From NCBI RefSeq assembly GCF_045291395.1, contig NZ_CP152342.1, forward strand, positions 1,674,001 through 1,738,000: a stretch of DNA of 64,000 nucleotides. Reading direction: 5' to 3'. The DNA is from MR-S7 sp000400995. GTDB taxonomy: Bacteria > Pseudomonadota > Gammaproteobacteria > Burkholderiales > Burkholderiaceae_C. Below, piece after piece: positions 8,553-21,600 of this stretch. Numbering within the stretch: the first letter of the stretch is position 1; each line of letters starts with the position of its first letter. The position numbers were made by a program, and so were the translations under genes. The notes under the pieces were generated by a model that saw nothing but the letters and a program-made list of their open reading frames with translations, had not been told where the DNA came from and ran no database searches.

Positions 8553-9980
8553 ATGTCCATGCCGCCGCCTTCCTCCCCGTCTTCCGCCCCGCCACGCCGC
8601 GCGCTGCTCTGGCTGGTGGCGCTGGGCTTCTTCATGCAGACGCTGGACGCGACCATCGTCAACACCGCGCTGCCCGCCATGGCGCGCGACCTGCAGGAAA
8701 GCCCGCTGCAGATGCATTCGGTCATCGTGGCGTATTCGCTGGCCATGGCGGTGCTGATCCCGGCTTCGGGCTGGCTGGCGGACCGCTTCGGCACGCGGCG
8801 GGTGTTCATGTCGGCCATCGCGCTGTTCGTGCTCGGGTCGGTGCTGTGCGCGCTCTCGCCCACGCTGCCGCTGCTGGTGGGCGCGCGCGTGGTGCAGGGC
8901 CTGGGCGGGGCGCTGCTGCTGCCGGTGGGGCGGCTGGCGGTGCTGCGGGCGTTCCCGCGCGACGAGTTCATCCGGGCCATGAGCTTCGTGGCCATCCCGG
9001 GGCTGGTGGGGCCGCTGATCGGGCCCACGCTGGGCGGGTGGATGGTGGAGTACGCGTCCTGGCACTGGATCTTCTGGGTGAACGTGCCCGTGGGCGTGGT
9101 GGGGTTCGTGGCCGCGCGCCGTTTCATGGCCGGGGGCGACGCGCTGGCCGTGCGCGCGTTCGACGCGGTGGGCTACGGCCTGCTGGCCTTCGGCATGGCG
9201 GCGGTGTCGCTGGCCGTGGAGGGCATGGCCGGGGGCGGCGTGCGCGGCGCGTCGGCGCTGGTCATGCTGGTGTTCGGCCTGGCCAGCCTGGCGGCCTACT
9301 GGCTGCATGCTTTGCGCAGCGGCAACCCGCTGTTCGCGCCGGGGCTGTTCACCGTGCGCACGCTGCGCGTGGGGCTGCTGGGCAACCTGTTCTCGCGGCT
9401 GGGCAGCTCGTGCATGCCGTTCATGATCCCGCTGGTGCTGCAGGTGAGCCTGGGCTTCGCGCCCCTGCAGGCCGGGCTGATGATGCTGCCCACGGTGCTG
9501 GGCAGCATGGCGGTCAAGCCGCTGGTCACGCGCCTGGTGCGGCGCCACGGCTACCGCGAGGTGCTCGTGGCCAACACCTGCATGCTGGCGCTGCTGATCG
9601 CCAGCTTCGCCTTCCTCACGCCGGGGCAGCCACTGCCGCTGCTGGTGCTGCAGCTCGCGCTGTTCGGCAGCGTGAACTCGATGCAGTTCTCGGCCATGAA
9701 CACGGTCACGCTCAAGGACCTGGACACGGTGCATGCCAGCAGCGGCAACAGCCTGCTGTCGATGGTGCAGATGCTCGCCATGGGCATGGGTGTGGCGGTG
9801 GCGGGCGCGGTGCTGGCGAGTTTCGAGGGCTACTTCAGCCAGGGCGAGACGCTCTGGGCTTTCCGCGCCACCTTCGCCTGCATGGGCGTGCTCACGCTGG
9901 CGGCCACGGCGCTGTTCCTGCAGCTGCCGCCGCACGAGCCGCCGCGCCCGCGCCCGCTGGGGCCTGAGGAGCAGAGCTGA
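8553..9980 (+). CDS. DHA2 family MFS exporter, MdtD-like
   Basis: 475 residues with 14 probable membrane segments. The start of the first helix, LGFFMQTLDATIVNTALP, and the motif GWLADRFGTRRVF between helices 2 and 3 match the drug:H+ antiporter-2 group, closest in pattern to MdtD/HsrA. DHA2 exporters pump hydrophobic drugs or metabolites across the inner membrane using the proton gradient. There is no membrane-fusion or outer-membrane partner next to it, so it probably acts alone. The ATG at 8553 is followed closely by another at 8559 and either could be used. Confidence 0.85.
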   Translation: MSMPPPSSPSSAPPRRALLWLVALGFFMQTLDATIVNTALPAMARDLQESPLQMHSVIVAYSLAMAVLIPASGWLADRFGTRRVFMSAIALFVLGSVLCALSPTLPLLVGARVVQGLGGALLLPVGRLAVLRAFPRDEFIRAMSFVAIPGLVGPLIGPTLGGWMVEYASWHWIFWVNVPVGVVGFVAARRFMAGGDALAVRAFDAVGYGLLAFGMAAVSLAVEGMAGGGVRGASALVMLVFGLASLAAYWLHALRSGNPLFAPGLFTVRTLRVGLLGNLFSRLGSSCMPFMIPLVLQVSLGFAPLQAGLMMLPTVLGSMAVKPLVTRLVRRHGYREVLVANTCMLALLIASFAFLTPGQPLPLLVLQLALFGSVNSMQFSAMNTVTLKDLDTVHASSGNSLLSMVQMLAMGMGVAVAGAVLASFEGYFSQGETLWAFRATFACMGVLTLAATALFLQLPPHEPPRPRPLGPEEQS

Positions 9981-9982
9981 TC

Positions 9983-10039
9983 TGCTATGGTTAGCGTAGC
10001 TGCCAGCGCTTGATGGACGGGCGCCACAGCCTTTTTTCG
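9983..10039 (+). repeat. Dispersed palindromic repeat, copy 4
   Basis: Plus-strand copy, GTAGCTGCCAGCGCTTG then a loop and GGGCGCCACAGCC, filling almost all of the gap between the MFS and rhomboid genes. Confidence 0.9.
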
Positions 10040-10047
10040 CATAACAG

Positions 10048-11554
10048 ATGTTCATCGCCATACCGCTCGAGAACAAGCCCACCTGGCGCTCGCCGCCGTG
10101 GATGACGGTGCTGCTCATCGCCGTGCAGTGCCTCATCTACTGGGGCTGGCAGGAAGGAGAGCAGGCGGCCGTGCAGCGCGCCGCGGCGCGCTACGCCGCC
10201 ACGCCGCTGCCCCGGCTGGAGCTGCCGCCGTTCGTCGAGCACCTGCAGGCCAGGGCCCGGGGCGACCGGCGCGACGGGGCATTCGCCGAGGCCGCGCAGG
10301 GCCTGTACCGCAAGGGTGCCCATGCCGAGCTGTACCGCCTCATGTGGGACGAAGGCGCGTTCCGCAAGCGCCTGCTGGCCGGGGAGGTCATCCGCCCGGG
10401 CGACGAGGCCTATCCGCGCTGGAAGGCTGCGCGCGAGGCCTTCGCGCCGCAGGAGCCCGCGCCGTTCACCCAGCGCTGGGCCATGAGCTACGAAAGCGGC
10501 GCGGGGTGGCAGCCCGTGCAGGCGCTCACGTCCACCTTCCTGCACGGCAGCACGGGGCACCTGGTCGGCAACATGGTGTTCCTGTTCCTCTTCGGCTTCA
10601 CGCTGGAGATGGCGCTGGGGGCCTGGGCCTACCTGGGCTTCTACCTGCTGGGGGGCGTGGGGGCGTCGTTCTTCGCGCTGGCGTTCTACGCCGGCATGGG
10701 CGGCTACGGTCTGGGGGCCTCGGGCGCGGTGTCGGCGCTGATGGGCATGTACGCGGTGATGTACCGCATGCGGCGCATCCGCTTCTTCTACATGGTGCTC
10801 TTCTACTTCAACTACGCGCGCTGGCCCGCGCTGGTCATGCTGCCGGTGTGGATGGCGTTCGAGCTGGTGCAGCACTTCGTGGGCGGGCGCGGCGTGGCCT
10901 ACATGGCGCACTTCGGCGGGCTGCTGACGGGCGCGCTGTCCATGGCGCTCTACATGAGGCTGCGCCGCGTGGACGTGCCGGCGCAAGGCGCGGCGCCGGC
11001 GCAGCAGGCCGCATCCGTCCGGCCCCTGCAGGAGGCCATCGCCCGCGCCCGCCGCTACAGCGACGCGCTGGACTTCGAGCGCGCGGCGCCTGCATGGCGC
11101 GGCGCGGCCCGCCTGGCGCCGACGGACGCGCAAGGTGCTGTGCGCCTGGTTCGACAGCGCCCGCCACGCTCCCGGCAGCGACGACTTCCACGCCGCCGCG
11201 CGCCTCATCTTCAAGCTGCCGGCGCGCACCGAGGACGAGCGCCGCCTGCAGCACGCGAGCTTCGTCACCTACCGCGAGCGGGCCCGCCCCGGCGTGCGCA
11301 TGAGCGCCGACACCATGCATGGCCTGGTGCGCTGCTTCGTGCGCCTGGGCGAGCTGGCGGACGCCGAGCGCCTGTGCCGCGCACTGGAGCCGCACCGCAG
11401 CCACCCGCAGTGGCCCGACACGCTGGCGCTGCTGGCCAACGGGCTGGCGCAGGCGGGTCGCATGGAGTCGGCCCGGGCCTGGCTGCCGGCCCTGCAGCGC
11501 GACGCGCCGCAGGAGGCGGTGACCCGGTGGCTGGCAGGCCGCGCAGCGCAATGA
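10048..11554 (+). CDS. Rhomboid family intramembrane serine protease with C-terminal TPR-like region, frameshifted in this sequence
   Basis: The rhomboid core has HGSTGHLVGNM in the second helix, the catalytic serine in GLGASGAVSALMGMY (near residue 235) and the partner histidine in AYMAHFGGLLTG. An extra-membrane insertion rich in charged residues follows the first helix. After residue about 360 the reading frame changes at the AA of 11132-11133; dropping one A gives DAQVLCAWFDSA and a helical-repeat tail to the stop at 11554, 501 residues in all. Rhomboids cut membrane proteins within the bilayer; the substrate is unknown. Confidence 0.82.
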
Positions 11555-11618
11555 ACAAAGGGGAAACGCATGCATGGACCTGATCCGCAGACCAGGCACC
11601 CCATGCAGCGCCTAGCGT

Positions 11619-12947
11619 TCAGGCCGCTGTGGCCGTGCTGCCGAGCTGCTCGCGCAGCACCCATGCGGCTTCCTGCGTGCAGGGGTGATCGGGGTAGCGG
11701 CCCTTCATGCGCATGAACACGCGCACGGCGCGCTCGGAGTCGTTCAACCCCTGCTGCAGGGCGCGCACGATCAGCTCCAGCGCCTCGGGGACGCGCCCGT
11801 CATCGGGGAACTGCTTCTCGAACCCCTGCAGCAAGGCCAGCACGTGGCGCGCCTGCTGGGCCTTCCAGGCGTGCCGGGCCAGGGCCAGCGTGGCGTCGGG
11901 CGCGGCGAGCTGGAAGCCCTTCGCGCGCTTGTAGCAGGACGTCCAGACCTCCAGCGCCTCGCCCGTGAGCTGCTGGCGCAGCAGCACGGGGATGAACTGC
12001 TGCGCATGGGTGGCGAGCGCGTCCGGCCGCTCGGCCACCTTGAGCACGCGGTGGTAGCGGCGGTGGTCGGCCAGGTCGTCGGCGCCGGTGCGCAGCCATT
12101 CGCGGGCGGTGGTGAGGGCCTCGTGCATGTCGCCGGCCTGCACCCACTGCAGCACCTGCGCGTCGCGCCGCCTGGCCTCGGCCGCGGCAGGGTCCTGCAC
12201 CGGCGCGGCGGCGCCTTCGGGCGCGCGCACGGGGCTGATGTCGAGCGCGCGGTGGTGCTGGTACATCACGTAGCCGATCATCGCGGCCATGACCCAGGTG
12301 AAGTAGATGACGGCGAAGCCGATAGCCGGCACCACCACCGCACGCGGCACGATGGCCGCCAGCAGCCCGGCGGCCATCGGCATGCCCTGCATCAGCAGGA
12401 ACAGGAAGAAGCACAGCAGCAGGTAGGACTTGCCGATGCCCGTGATCGTGCCCAGCAGCTCGAACGGGTTGATGGCCGCGCGCAGGCTGCAGGTGTTGAT
12501 GAGCACCATCACCGTGGCGGGCAGCAGCAGGGAAGACACCACGTTGCCCAGCACGCCCAGGCGCAGGCTGACGTGCGCCAGCCAGCCGATCGCCAGGCCG
12601 TGGACGACCATCACGGCAAAGAGCTTCCACGGCAGCCACTTCCATTCGTCCTGCACCAGGTCGCTGCGGTAGTCGTCGCTATGGGTCACGCCCACCGAGG
12701 CCAGCGCCGCCACCTTGAAGGCATAGCGGCTTACCGCCAGCAGCAGGCCCAGCAGGACGAAGGGCGCGAACAGCCCGCCCAGCAGCAGCGCCAGGCAGGC
12801 CAGGGCCAGCAGGGCGGCGTAGAGCAGCGGCTCGAGCTGCAGCGGGAAGAGGAAGAAGCTATTGAGCCGCTGCCAGAAGGGCGGGATGTCCCAGCGGGCG
12901 GAGTCTTCGTCGTCGTCGTTGAGCGGGGCCGGACGGGGGGAGGGCAT
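11619..12947 (-). CDS. Multi-pass membrane protein with C-terminal helical repeats, function unknown
   Basis: 442 residues. The N-terminal half (about 30-250) holds five or six hydrophobic helices with a conserved-looking GTITGIGKSYLLL loop, and resembles the DUF4013-type arrangement. The C-terminal half (about 285-435) is soluble and alpha-helical with spacing like TPR or Sel1 repeats, for example QWVQAGDMHEALTTAREWL. It is probably co-transcribed with the ABC exporter whose gene ends 29 bases upstream on the same strand. I do not recognise a defined function. Confidence 0.6.
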   Translation of the reverse strand: MPSPRPAPLNDDDEDSARWDIPPFWQRLNSFFLFPLQLEPLLYAALLALACLALLLGGLFAPFVLLGLLLAVSRYAFKVAALASVGVTHSDDYRSDLVQDEWKWLPWKLFAVMVVHGLAIGWLAHVSLRLGVLGNVVSSLLLPATVMVLINTCSLRAAINPFELLGTITGIGKSYLLLCFFLFLLMQGMPMAAGLLAAIVPRAVVVPAIGFAVIYFTWVMAAMIGYVMYQHHRALDISPVRAPEGAAAPVQDPAAAEARRRDAQVLQWVQAGDMHEALTTAREWLRTGADDLADHRRYHRVLKVAERPDALATHAQQFIPVLLRQQLTGEALEVWTSCYKRAKGFQLAAPDATLALARHAWKAQQARHVLALLQGFEKQFPDDGRVPEALELIVRALQQGLNDSERAVRVFMRMKGRYPDHPCTQEAAWVLREQLGSTATAA

Positions 12948-12976
12948 GGGTCGGGGTAACGGTTTGTGACATGCGA

Positions 12977-14830
<1,854 letters not shown>

Positions 14831-15072
14831 GGACAAAACTCCTTGTGCCGCCGATGGTAAGTACCTGGGCGCGCAGGGGTTGGCGTGGGGGCATCGGGGC
14901 GCGGGCGGCGGGCAAGTGTTGCGGCGGCGCCGCACCTTGCAGGCCGGCGCACGGTTTTCATGGCGGCATGCGCCCGGCACGCGCGCTGCCGGCCAATCGG
15001 GCGCGCAAATGCCGCTATGCTCTGCCCACACCCGACCGGGCATGATGCCCGGCTCCTCTCTTCTTCCCCCAC

Positions 15073-18000
15073 ATGACACCGCCCGCCGATTCGCGCCGTT
15101 CGCCGTGGCATTGGCTGCCCAGCCTGGCGATGGTGCTGGCGGGCTGCGTGGCGTGCTATGCGCTGTGGCAACAGCAGCGCACGTCGATGACGGCCATCGC
15201 GCAGGCGCGCTTCGAGCAGCAGGCGCGCTCGTTCGCGGAGGCCCTGCAGCGGCGCATGGAATCGCACGTGGACCTGCTGCACGGCATACGCGGCCTGCTC
15301 ACCGTCAACCCGCAGCTGCGCCGCAGCGAGTTCGAGCGCGTGGCCAGCCAGCTGGAGCTGTCGCGCTACCACCCGAGCGTGAAGAACGTGAACTTCACGC
15401 GCTACGTACCCGGCCCCGAGCGCGAGGCGTTCGAGGCCCGGGCGCGTGCCGACGCGCACCTGGACGGCAGCATGCCCGGCGGCTTCGCCATCCACCCGCC
15501 CCGGCAGCGGCCGGAATACTTCGTGGTGGACTTCCTCTGGCCCCGGGAAGGCAACCCGGGCGTGGAAGGGCTGGACATCCATTCGCAGCCGGCCAACCTG
15601 GAGGCCATGTACCGGGCCCGCGACACCAGGGCGCTGGTGGCGTCGGCCCCGTTCGACCTGCACCAGGAGACGGAGCACCGCGCGGGCATCATCATCCGCG
15701 TGCCGGTGTTCGCGGCCGGTCCCGGCGCGGCGCCGCGCTTTCTCGGTGCGGTGGGAGTGAGCCTGCGGGTGTACGACGTGGTCCAGTCGCTGCGCGGCGA
15801 GGGCTACCTGCAGGGCCTGTCGCTGACGATGGCGGACGTCGGCCCGGCCGACGCGGCCCAGCCCGGCCCCGCCTATCCCCTGCTGACCGCCCAGGAGACA
15901 CCCTGGTACACGGACATGCGCCGCGAGTCCGACGTGCAGGTGGGCGGGCGCCGCTGGCACCTGGAGTTCCAACCCACTGCCAGCTTCCTGTCGCCCTACG
16001 AAATGCAGCTGCCGGGCGTGCTCGCCTCCGGCGGGCTGCTGGTCACCGCGTTGCTGACGGCCCTGGTGGCTCTGCTGGTGCTGCGGCGCGCCCAGGCGCT
16101 GGACCACGTGAAGGTGGCCGACACGGCCCTGCGCGACAGCGAGGAGCGCTTCCGCGCCGTGTTCAACCAGGCCGCCGTGGGCATGGCCCAGGCGGACTCG
16201 CGCGGCGGACGGCTGGTGCGCGTGAACCAGAAGTTCTGCGACATCCTCGGCTACGAGGCGCAGGAACTGCAGCAGATGCGCCTGCAGGACTTCAGCCACC
16301 CCGAGGACCTGCAGGAGGGCCAGGCCCTCCTGGAGCGCATGCTGGCGGGAGAGATCTCCGAGTTCCACATGGAGAAGCGCTACCGCCACAAGGACGGGCA
16401 CTTCGTCTGGGCGGACCTCACCGCGTCGCCGCTGCGCATCGACGGCGGGCGGGCCGGCTTCTACATCGCCGTGGTGCAGGACATCAGCGAGCGCAAGCAG
16501 ATGGAGGATGCGCTGCGCGGCAGCGAGCACCACCTGCGCAACATCCTGAACCACATGCCCGCCGGGGTGAACCTGGTGCAGAACGGCGCCATCGTCTTCC
16601 GCAACGACCGCCACGTGCAGATCTGCGGCTACGGCGCCGAGGAGGCGCCCGACGTGGACACCTGGTGGCGCCTGGTCGTGCCCGACCCGCAGCAGCGCCA
16701 GCGCGCCCAGAGCGAATGGCGCACCGCCTGCGCGCAGGCGCAGGATGGCGAGGACGGCGCCATCCGTCCGGTGGAATGCGTGATCACCGCCAAGTCCGGC
16801 CAGACCCGCACCATCGAGCTGTCGGGCATGCGGCTGGGCGACAGCCATATCGTCACCATGGTGGACCTGAGCCAGCGCAAGGCCGCCGAGGAGGAAATCC
16901 GCTACCTGGCCTACTACGACCCGCTCACCGGCCTGCCCAACCGGCGCCTGCTGCTCGACCGCCTGCAGCAGGCCCTGGCCTTGAGCGCGCGGCACCAGCG
17001 CTGCGGCGCGGTGCTGATGCTGGACCTCGACCATTTCAAGACCATCAACGAGACCCAGGGCCACGAGATGGGCGACCGCCTGCTGCGCGAGGTGGCCGAC
17101 CGCCTGCGCTGCTGCGCGGAGAAGGACGACACCCTGGCACGCCTGGGCGGCGACGAATTCGTGGTGGTGCTCACCGACCTCGACGGCAACCCGCAGGAGG
17201 CCGCGGCGCGCGCCGAGGAAGTGGGCACGAGGATCCTGGCCGCGCTGCGCGGCCCCTTCCAGCTCGACGGGGAGCAGCACCACACCACGCTGAGCGTGGG
17301 CATCACGCTGTTCCAGGGCCTGCGCGAGTCGGTGGACGAACTGCTCAAGCGCAGCGACCTGGCCATGTACGAGGCCAAGGCCGCCGGCCGCAACACGCTG
17401 CGCTTCTACGACCCGCAGATGCAGGCCGCGGTCGCGGCGCGCGTGGCGCTGGAAGCGGACATGCGCGCGGGCCTGGAGGGTGGCCAGTTCGAGCTGTTCT
17501 ACCAGCCCAAGATGGTCCACGGCCGCATCATCGGGTCCGAAGGCCTGCTGCGCTGGCGCCATCCGGACAAGGGCTTCATCCCGCCGTCGCAGTTCATTCC
17601 GCTGGCCGAAGACTGCGGCCTCATCTTGCCGCTGGGCGAATGGGTGCTGGGCACGGCCTGCGAACGCCTGGCGCGGTGGAGCGCCCACCCGGTGCTGGGC
17701 CAGCTCACGCTGGCCGTGAACGTGAGCCCGCGCCAGTTCCACGAGCCGTCCTTCGTGCCCCAGGTGCTGGCCGCGCTGGCCGGCTCGGGCGCCGAGGCGC
17801 GCCGCCTGAAGCTGGAGCTGACCGAGGGCCTGCTGCTGCAGGACGTGGAGGACACCATCGCCAAGATGGTGCAGCTGCGCGGCTACGGCGTGGGCTTCTC
17901 GCTGGACGACTTCGGCACCGGCTACTCGTCGCTGGCCTACCTCAAGCGCCTGCCATTGCAGGAGCTCAAGATCGATCAGAGCTTCGTGCGCGACGTGCTC

Positions 18001-18212
18001 ACCGACCCCAACGACGCCGCCATCGCCCGCACCATCGTCGCGCTGGGCACCAGCCTGGGCCTGCAGGTCACCGCCGAGGGCGTGGAGACCGAGGCGCAGC
18101 GCGTCTTCCTGGAGCGCAACGGCTGCCATGCCTGGCAGGGCTACTTGCTCAGCCCCCGCTCGCGGTCGCCGACTACGAGGCCCTGGTGCTGGAGCACGCG
18201 TCCCGTGCTTGA
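15073..18212 (+). CDS. CHASE-PAS-PAS-GGDEF-EAL cyclic-di-GMP protein, frameshifted in this sequence
   Basis: About 1046 residues when repaired. Two membrane helices (near 15-33 and 315-340) flank a periplasmic CHASE-like sensor with NFTRYVPGPEREAF; two PAS domains follow (about 355-480 and 485-605), then GGDEF with an intact RLGGDEFVV near 693 and an EAL domain with NVSPRQF and DDFGTGYSSLAYLKRL. The EAL signature itself reads EGLLRW, so the alanine is changed but the glutamate is kept. The final 19 codons shift at the C5 run 18153-18157; one more C restores SPPLAVADYEALVLEHASRA. Confidence 0.88.
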
Positions 18213-18534
18213 GATCTCCAAGACCCTGGGCCTGTTCCTCGCCACGGCGCTGGCCGAGATCGTCGGCTGCTACCTGCCATGGCTCTGGCTGCGCCAGGGC
18301 GCCAGCGCCTGGCTGCTGCTGCCTGCCGCCGCCAGCCTGGCCCTGTTCGCCTGGCTGCTCACGCTGCACCCGGCGGCCGCAGGGCGCGTGTATGCGGCCT
18401 ACGGCGGCGTCTACGTGGCCGTGGCGCTGGCATGGCTTTGGGCGGTGGACGGCATTCGTCCCGGCCCGTGGGACTGGCTGGGCGTGGCCGTCACCTTGTG
18501 CGGCATGGCGATCATCGCCTTCGCTCCCCGCTGA
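18205..18534 (+). CDS. YnfA family small membrane protein
   Basis: 109 residues from a GTG that overlaps the repaired end of the GGDEF-EAL gene by eight bases. It has four membrane helices; LFLATALAEIVGCYLPWLWLR at the start and RVYAAYGGVYVAVALAWLW in the second half are typical of the YnfA/UPF0060 group, which is distantly related to small multidrug transporters. Transport activity is not established. Because of the single-base error just upstream, the uncorrected frame reads straight through from the GGDEF-EAL gene into this one and would be annotated falsely as one 1153-residue fusion. Confidence 0.85.
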   Translation: MLEISKTLGLFLATALAEIVGCYLPWLWLRQGASAWLLLPAAASLALFAWLLTLHPAAAGRVYAAYGGVYVAVALAWLWAVDGIRPGPWDWLGVAVTLCGMAIIAFAPR

Positions 18535-18590
18535 AAAACTTCTGTTTTGATAGCTGCTTGCGCTTGATGGACAAGCGCTGGAGGCCGATT
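18535..18590 (+). repeat. Dispersed palindromic repeat, copy 5 (reference copy)
   Basis: The cleanest copy: TTTTGATAGCTGCTTG, then GCGCTTG-ATGGA-CAAGCGC as a 7-bp stem with a 5-base loop, then TGGAGGCC. It begins right after the YnfA stop and lies about 95 bases before smc. Confidence 0.95.
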
Positions 18591-18683
18591 CGGCGTAGAA
18601 CCCTGTAGCGGCCGGGTGCAGGGGGCGCCACGGTATGATTCCAGCCTTCCCGCCACCGCCGTCATCGCCGCTGCAGCAGCCCC

Positions 18684-21600
18684 GTGCGCCTCAATTCCAT
18701 CAAACTCGCCGGCTTCAAGTCGTTCGCCGAGCCCACCAACTTCATGCTCCCCGGCCAGCTCGTGGGCGTGGTGGGCCCCAACGGCTGCGGCAAGTCCAAC
18801 ATCATGGACGCGGTGCGCTGGGTGCTGGGCGAATCCAAGGCCAGCGAGCTGCGCGGCGAGAGCATGCAGGACGTGATCTTCAACGGCACCACGCACCGCA
18901 AGCCCGCCAGCCGCTCCAGCGTGGAGCTGACCTTCGACAACAGCGACCACCGCGCGGGCGGGCAGTGGAACCAGTTCACCGAGATCGCCGTCAAGCGCGT
19001 GCTCACGCGCGACGGCGCCAGCAGCTACTACATCAACAACCAGCCCGTGCGCCGGCGCGACGTGCAGGACGTGTTCCTGGGCACCGGCCTGGGCCCGCGC
19101 GCCTACGCCATCATCGGCCAGGGCACCATCAGCCGCATCATCGAGTCGCGCCCCGAGGAGCTGCGCCTGTTCCTGGAGGAAGCCGCGGGTGTCTCCAAGT
19201 ACAAGGAGCGCCGCCGCGAGACCGAGAACCGCCTGGCCGACACGCGCGAGAACCTCACGCGCGTCGAGGACATCCTGCGCGAGCTGAACGCCAACCTCGA
19301 AAAGCTGGAAAAGCAGGCCGAGGTGGCCGCCAAATACAACGCGCTGCAGCACGACGCCACGCTCAAGCAGCACCAGCTCTGGTACCTGAAGCGCGCCGAT
19401 GCCGAGGCCGAGCAGACCCGCGTGCGCAACGAGGGCCTGCAGGCCGTGAACGACCTCGAATCGCGCATGGCGGACCTGCGCCGCGTGGAGGCCGACCTGG
19501 AGACCATCCGCCAGGCGCACTACGAGGCCGGCGACCAGGTGAACCAGGCCCAGGGCAAGCTCTACGAGGCCACGGCCGAGGTCGGCAAGCTGGAGGCCGA
19601 GATCCGCTACGTGGTCGAGGGCCGCCAGCGCGTGGAGCAGCGCCTGGTGCAGCTCGCCGAGCAGATCGCCCAGTGGTCCGCCCGCAAGGAAGAGGCCGAG
19701 GCCGAGGTGGAGAACATCGAAGGCTCGGGCATTCATGCGGAGGAGCAGGCCGAGCTGCTGGCCGCTCAGGTCGAGGAGCAGGCCATGCAGCTGCCCGACC
19801 TCGAAGAGGCCCTGCGCCAGAACCAGCAGCGCAGCGAGGAGCAGCGCGCCGCCGTGGTTCAGGTGCAGCAGCAGATACAGGTGCTGGCCGCCGAGCAGCG
19901 CAGCCTGGACGAGCAGAGCCGCCAGCTCGAAGCGCGCCACGAGCGCCTGCGCACCGACCGCAACGCCCTGGCCGCGCCCGACGAGGCGCGCCTGGAGAAC
20001 CTGCGCCAGCAGCTCCAGGAGGCGCAGGAGGGCGCCGAGATGGCCGAGGCCCGCCTGGCCGAGCTGCAGGACAGCGTGCCGCAACTGGACGAGGAACGCC
20101 GCGCGCGCCAGCAGGCCGTGAACCAGGAGGCCGCGCGCCAGGCCGACCTGTCCGCGCGGCTGGAGGCGCTGAAGGCGCTGCAGGAAAAGGTGAAGGTGGA
20201 CGGCAAACTCCAGCCCTGGCTCGCCAAGCACGGCCTGGACGGGCTGCAGGGCCTGTGGAGCCGCATCCACATCGAGCCCGGCTGGGAGAACGCGCTGGAG
20301 GCCGCGCTGCGCGAGCGCCTGGCCGCGCTGCCCGTGGGCCAGCTCGACCGCGTGCGCGGCTTTCTCGGCGCGGGCGGGCAGGACGCGCCGCCCGCCAAGC
20401 TGGCCTTCTACAGCAGCCCCACCGCGCCCGCTGCGGAAGGTGCGGCCGGCCAGCCGCGCCTGGCCGACCTGCTGCGCGTGCACGACGCAGGCCTGCGCGC
20501 GGTGCTCGCGGGCTGGCTGCAGGGCTGCTACACCGCGCAGTCGCTCGACGACGCGCTCGCCCGCCGCGCACAACTGCAGCCGGGCGAGGCGGTCTACGTC
20601 GCCAGCGGCCACGCGGTGGATGCGTACAGCGTGAGCTTCTACGCGCAGGACTCCGAACAGTCCGGCCTGCTCGCGCGCGCTCAGGAAATCGAGCACCTTG
20701 AAAAGGAGCTGCGTGCTCAGGCCCTGATCGCCGAGGAGGCGCGCACGGCCCTGGTGCGCGCCGAGGCCGCGTATGCCGATGCCTCGCAGCGCCTCGTCGC
20801 CGCGCGCCGCGAGGCCACCGAATCGCAAGGCCGCGCGCACGAGCTGCAGGTCGAAACCCTGCGCCTGTCGCAACTGGCCGAGCAGGCCCGCGCGCGCAGC
20901 GCGCAGATCGGCGCCGACCTGTTCGAGGTGGAGGCCCAGCTGTCCGACCTGCAGGAGCGCCGCGTCTCCGCCGAGGCGCGCTTCGAGGAGCTGGACATGC
21001 AGCTCGCCGACAGCCAGGAGCGCCACGCGCAGCTCGGCGACCGCGTGATCGAGGCCGAGCGGCGCCTGGCCGAATGCCGCGAGCAGCAGCGCACGCTGGA
21101 GCGCCAAGCGCAGGAGGCGCAGTTCTCCCAGCGCAGCCTGCAGGCGCGCCGCGCCGAGCTGGCGCGCACCATCGACACTGCGGGCTCCCAGGCCCGGTCG
21201 CTGGCCGACGAGCGCCAGCGCGCCCAGGATGAGCTGGGCCGCCTGACCGATGCCGCCGCGCAAGGCGGGCTGCAGCAGGCGCTGGACTTGAAGATGGAGC
21301 GCGAAGGCCAGCTCGCCGCCCAGCGCAGCCAGTACGACGACCTGACCGCCCGCCTGCGCGCGAGCGACGAGCTGCGCATGCAGCACGAGCGCGCGCTGGA
21401 CCCACTGCGCCAGCGCATTACCGAATTCCAGCTGAAGGAACAGGCCGCGCGCCTGGGCCTGGAGCAGTACGGCACCTTGCTGCAGGACGCGCAGGCCGAC
21501 CTGGAGGCCGTGGCCCGCTCCATCGAGGAAGGCAACGTGCGCGTCGGCGGCCTGCAGAGCGAGATCGACCGCCTGCACCGCGAGATCGCCGCCCTGGGCG

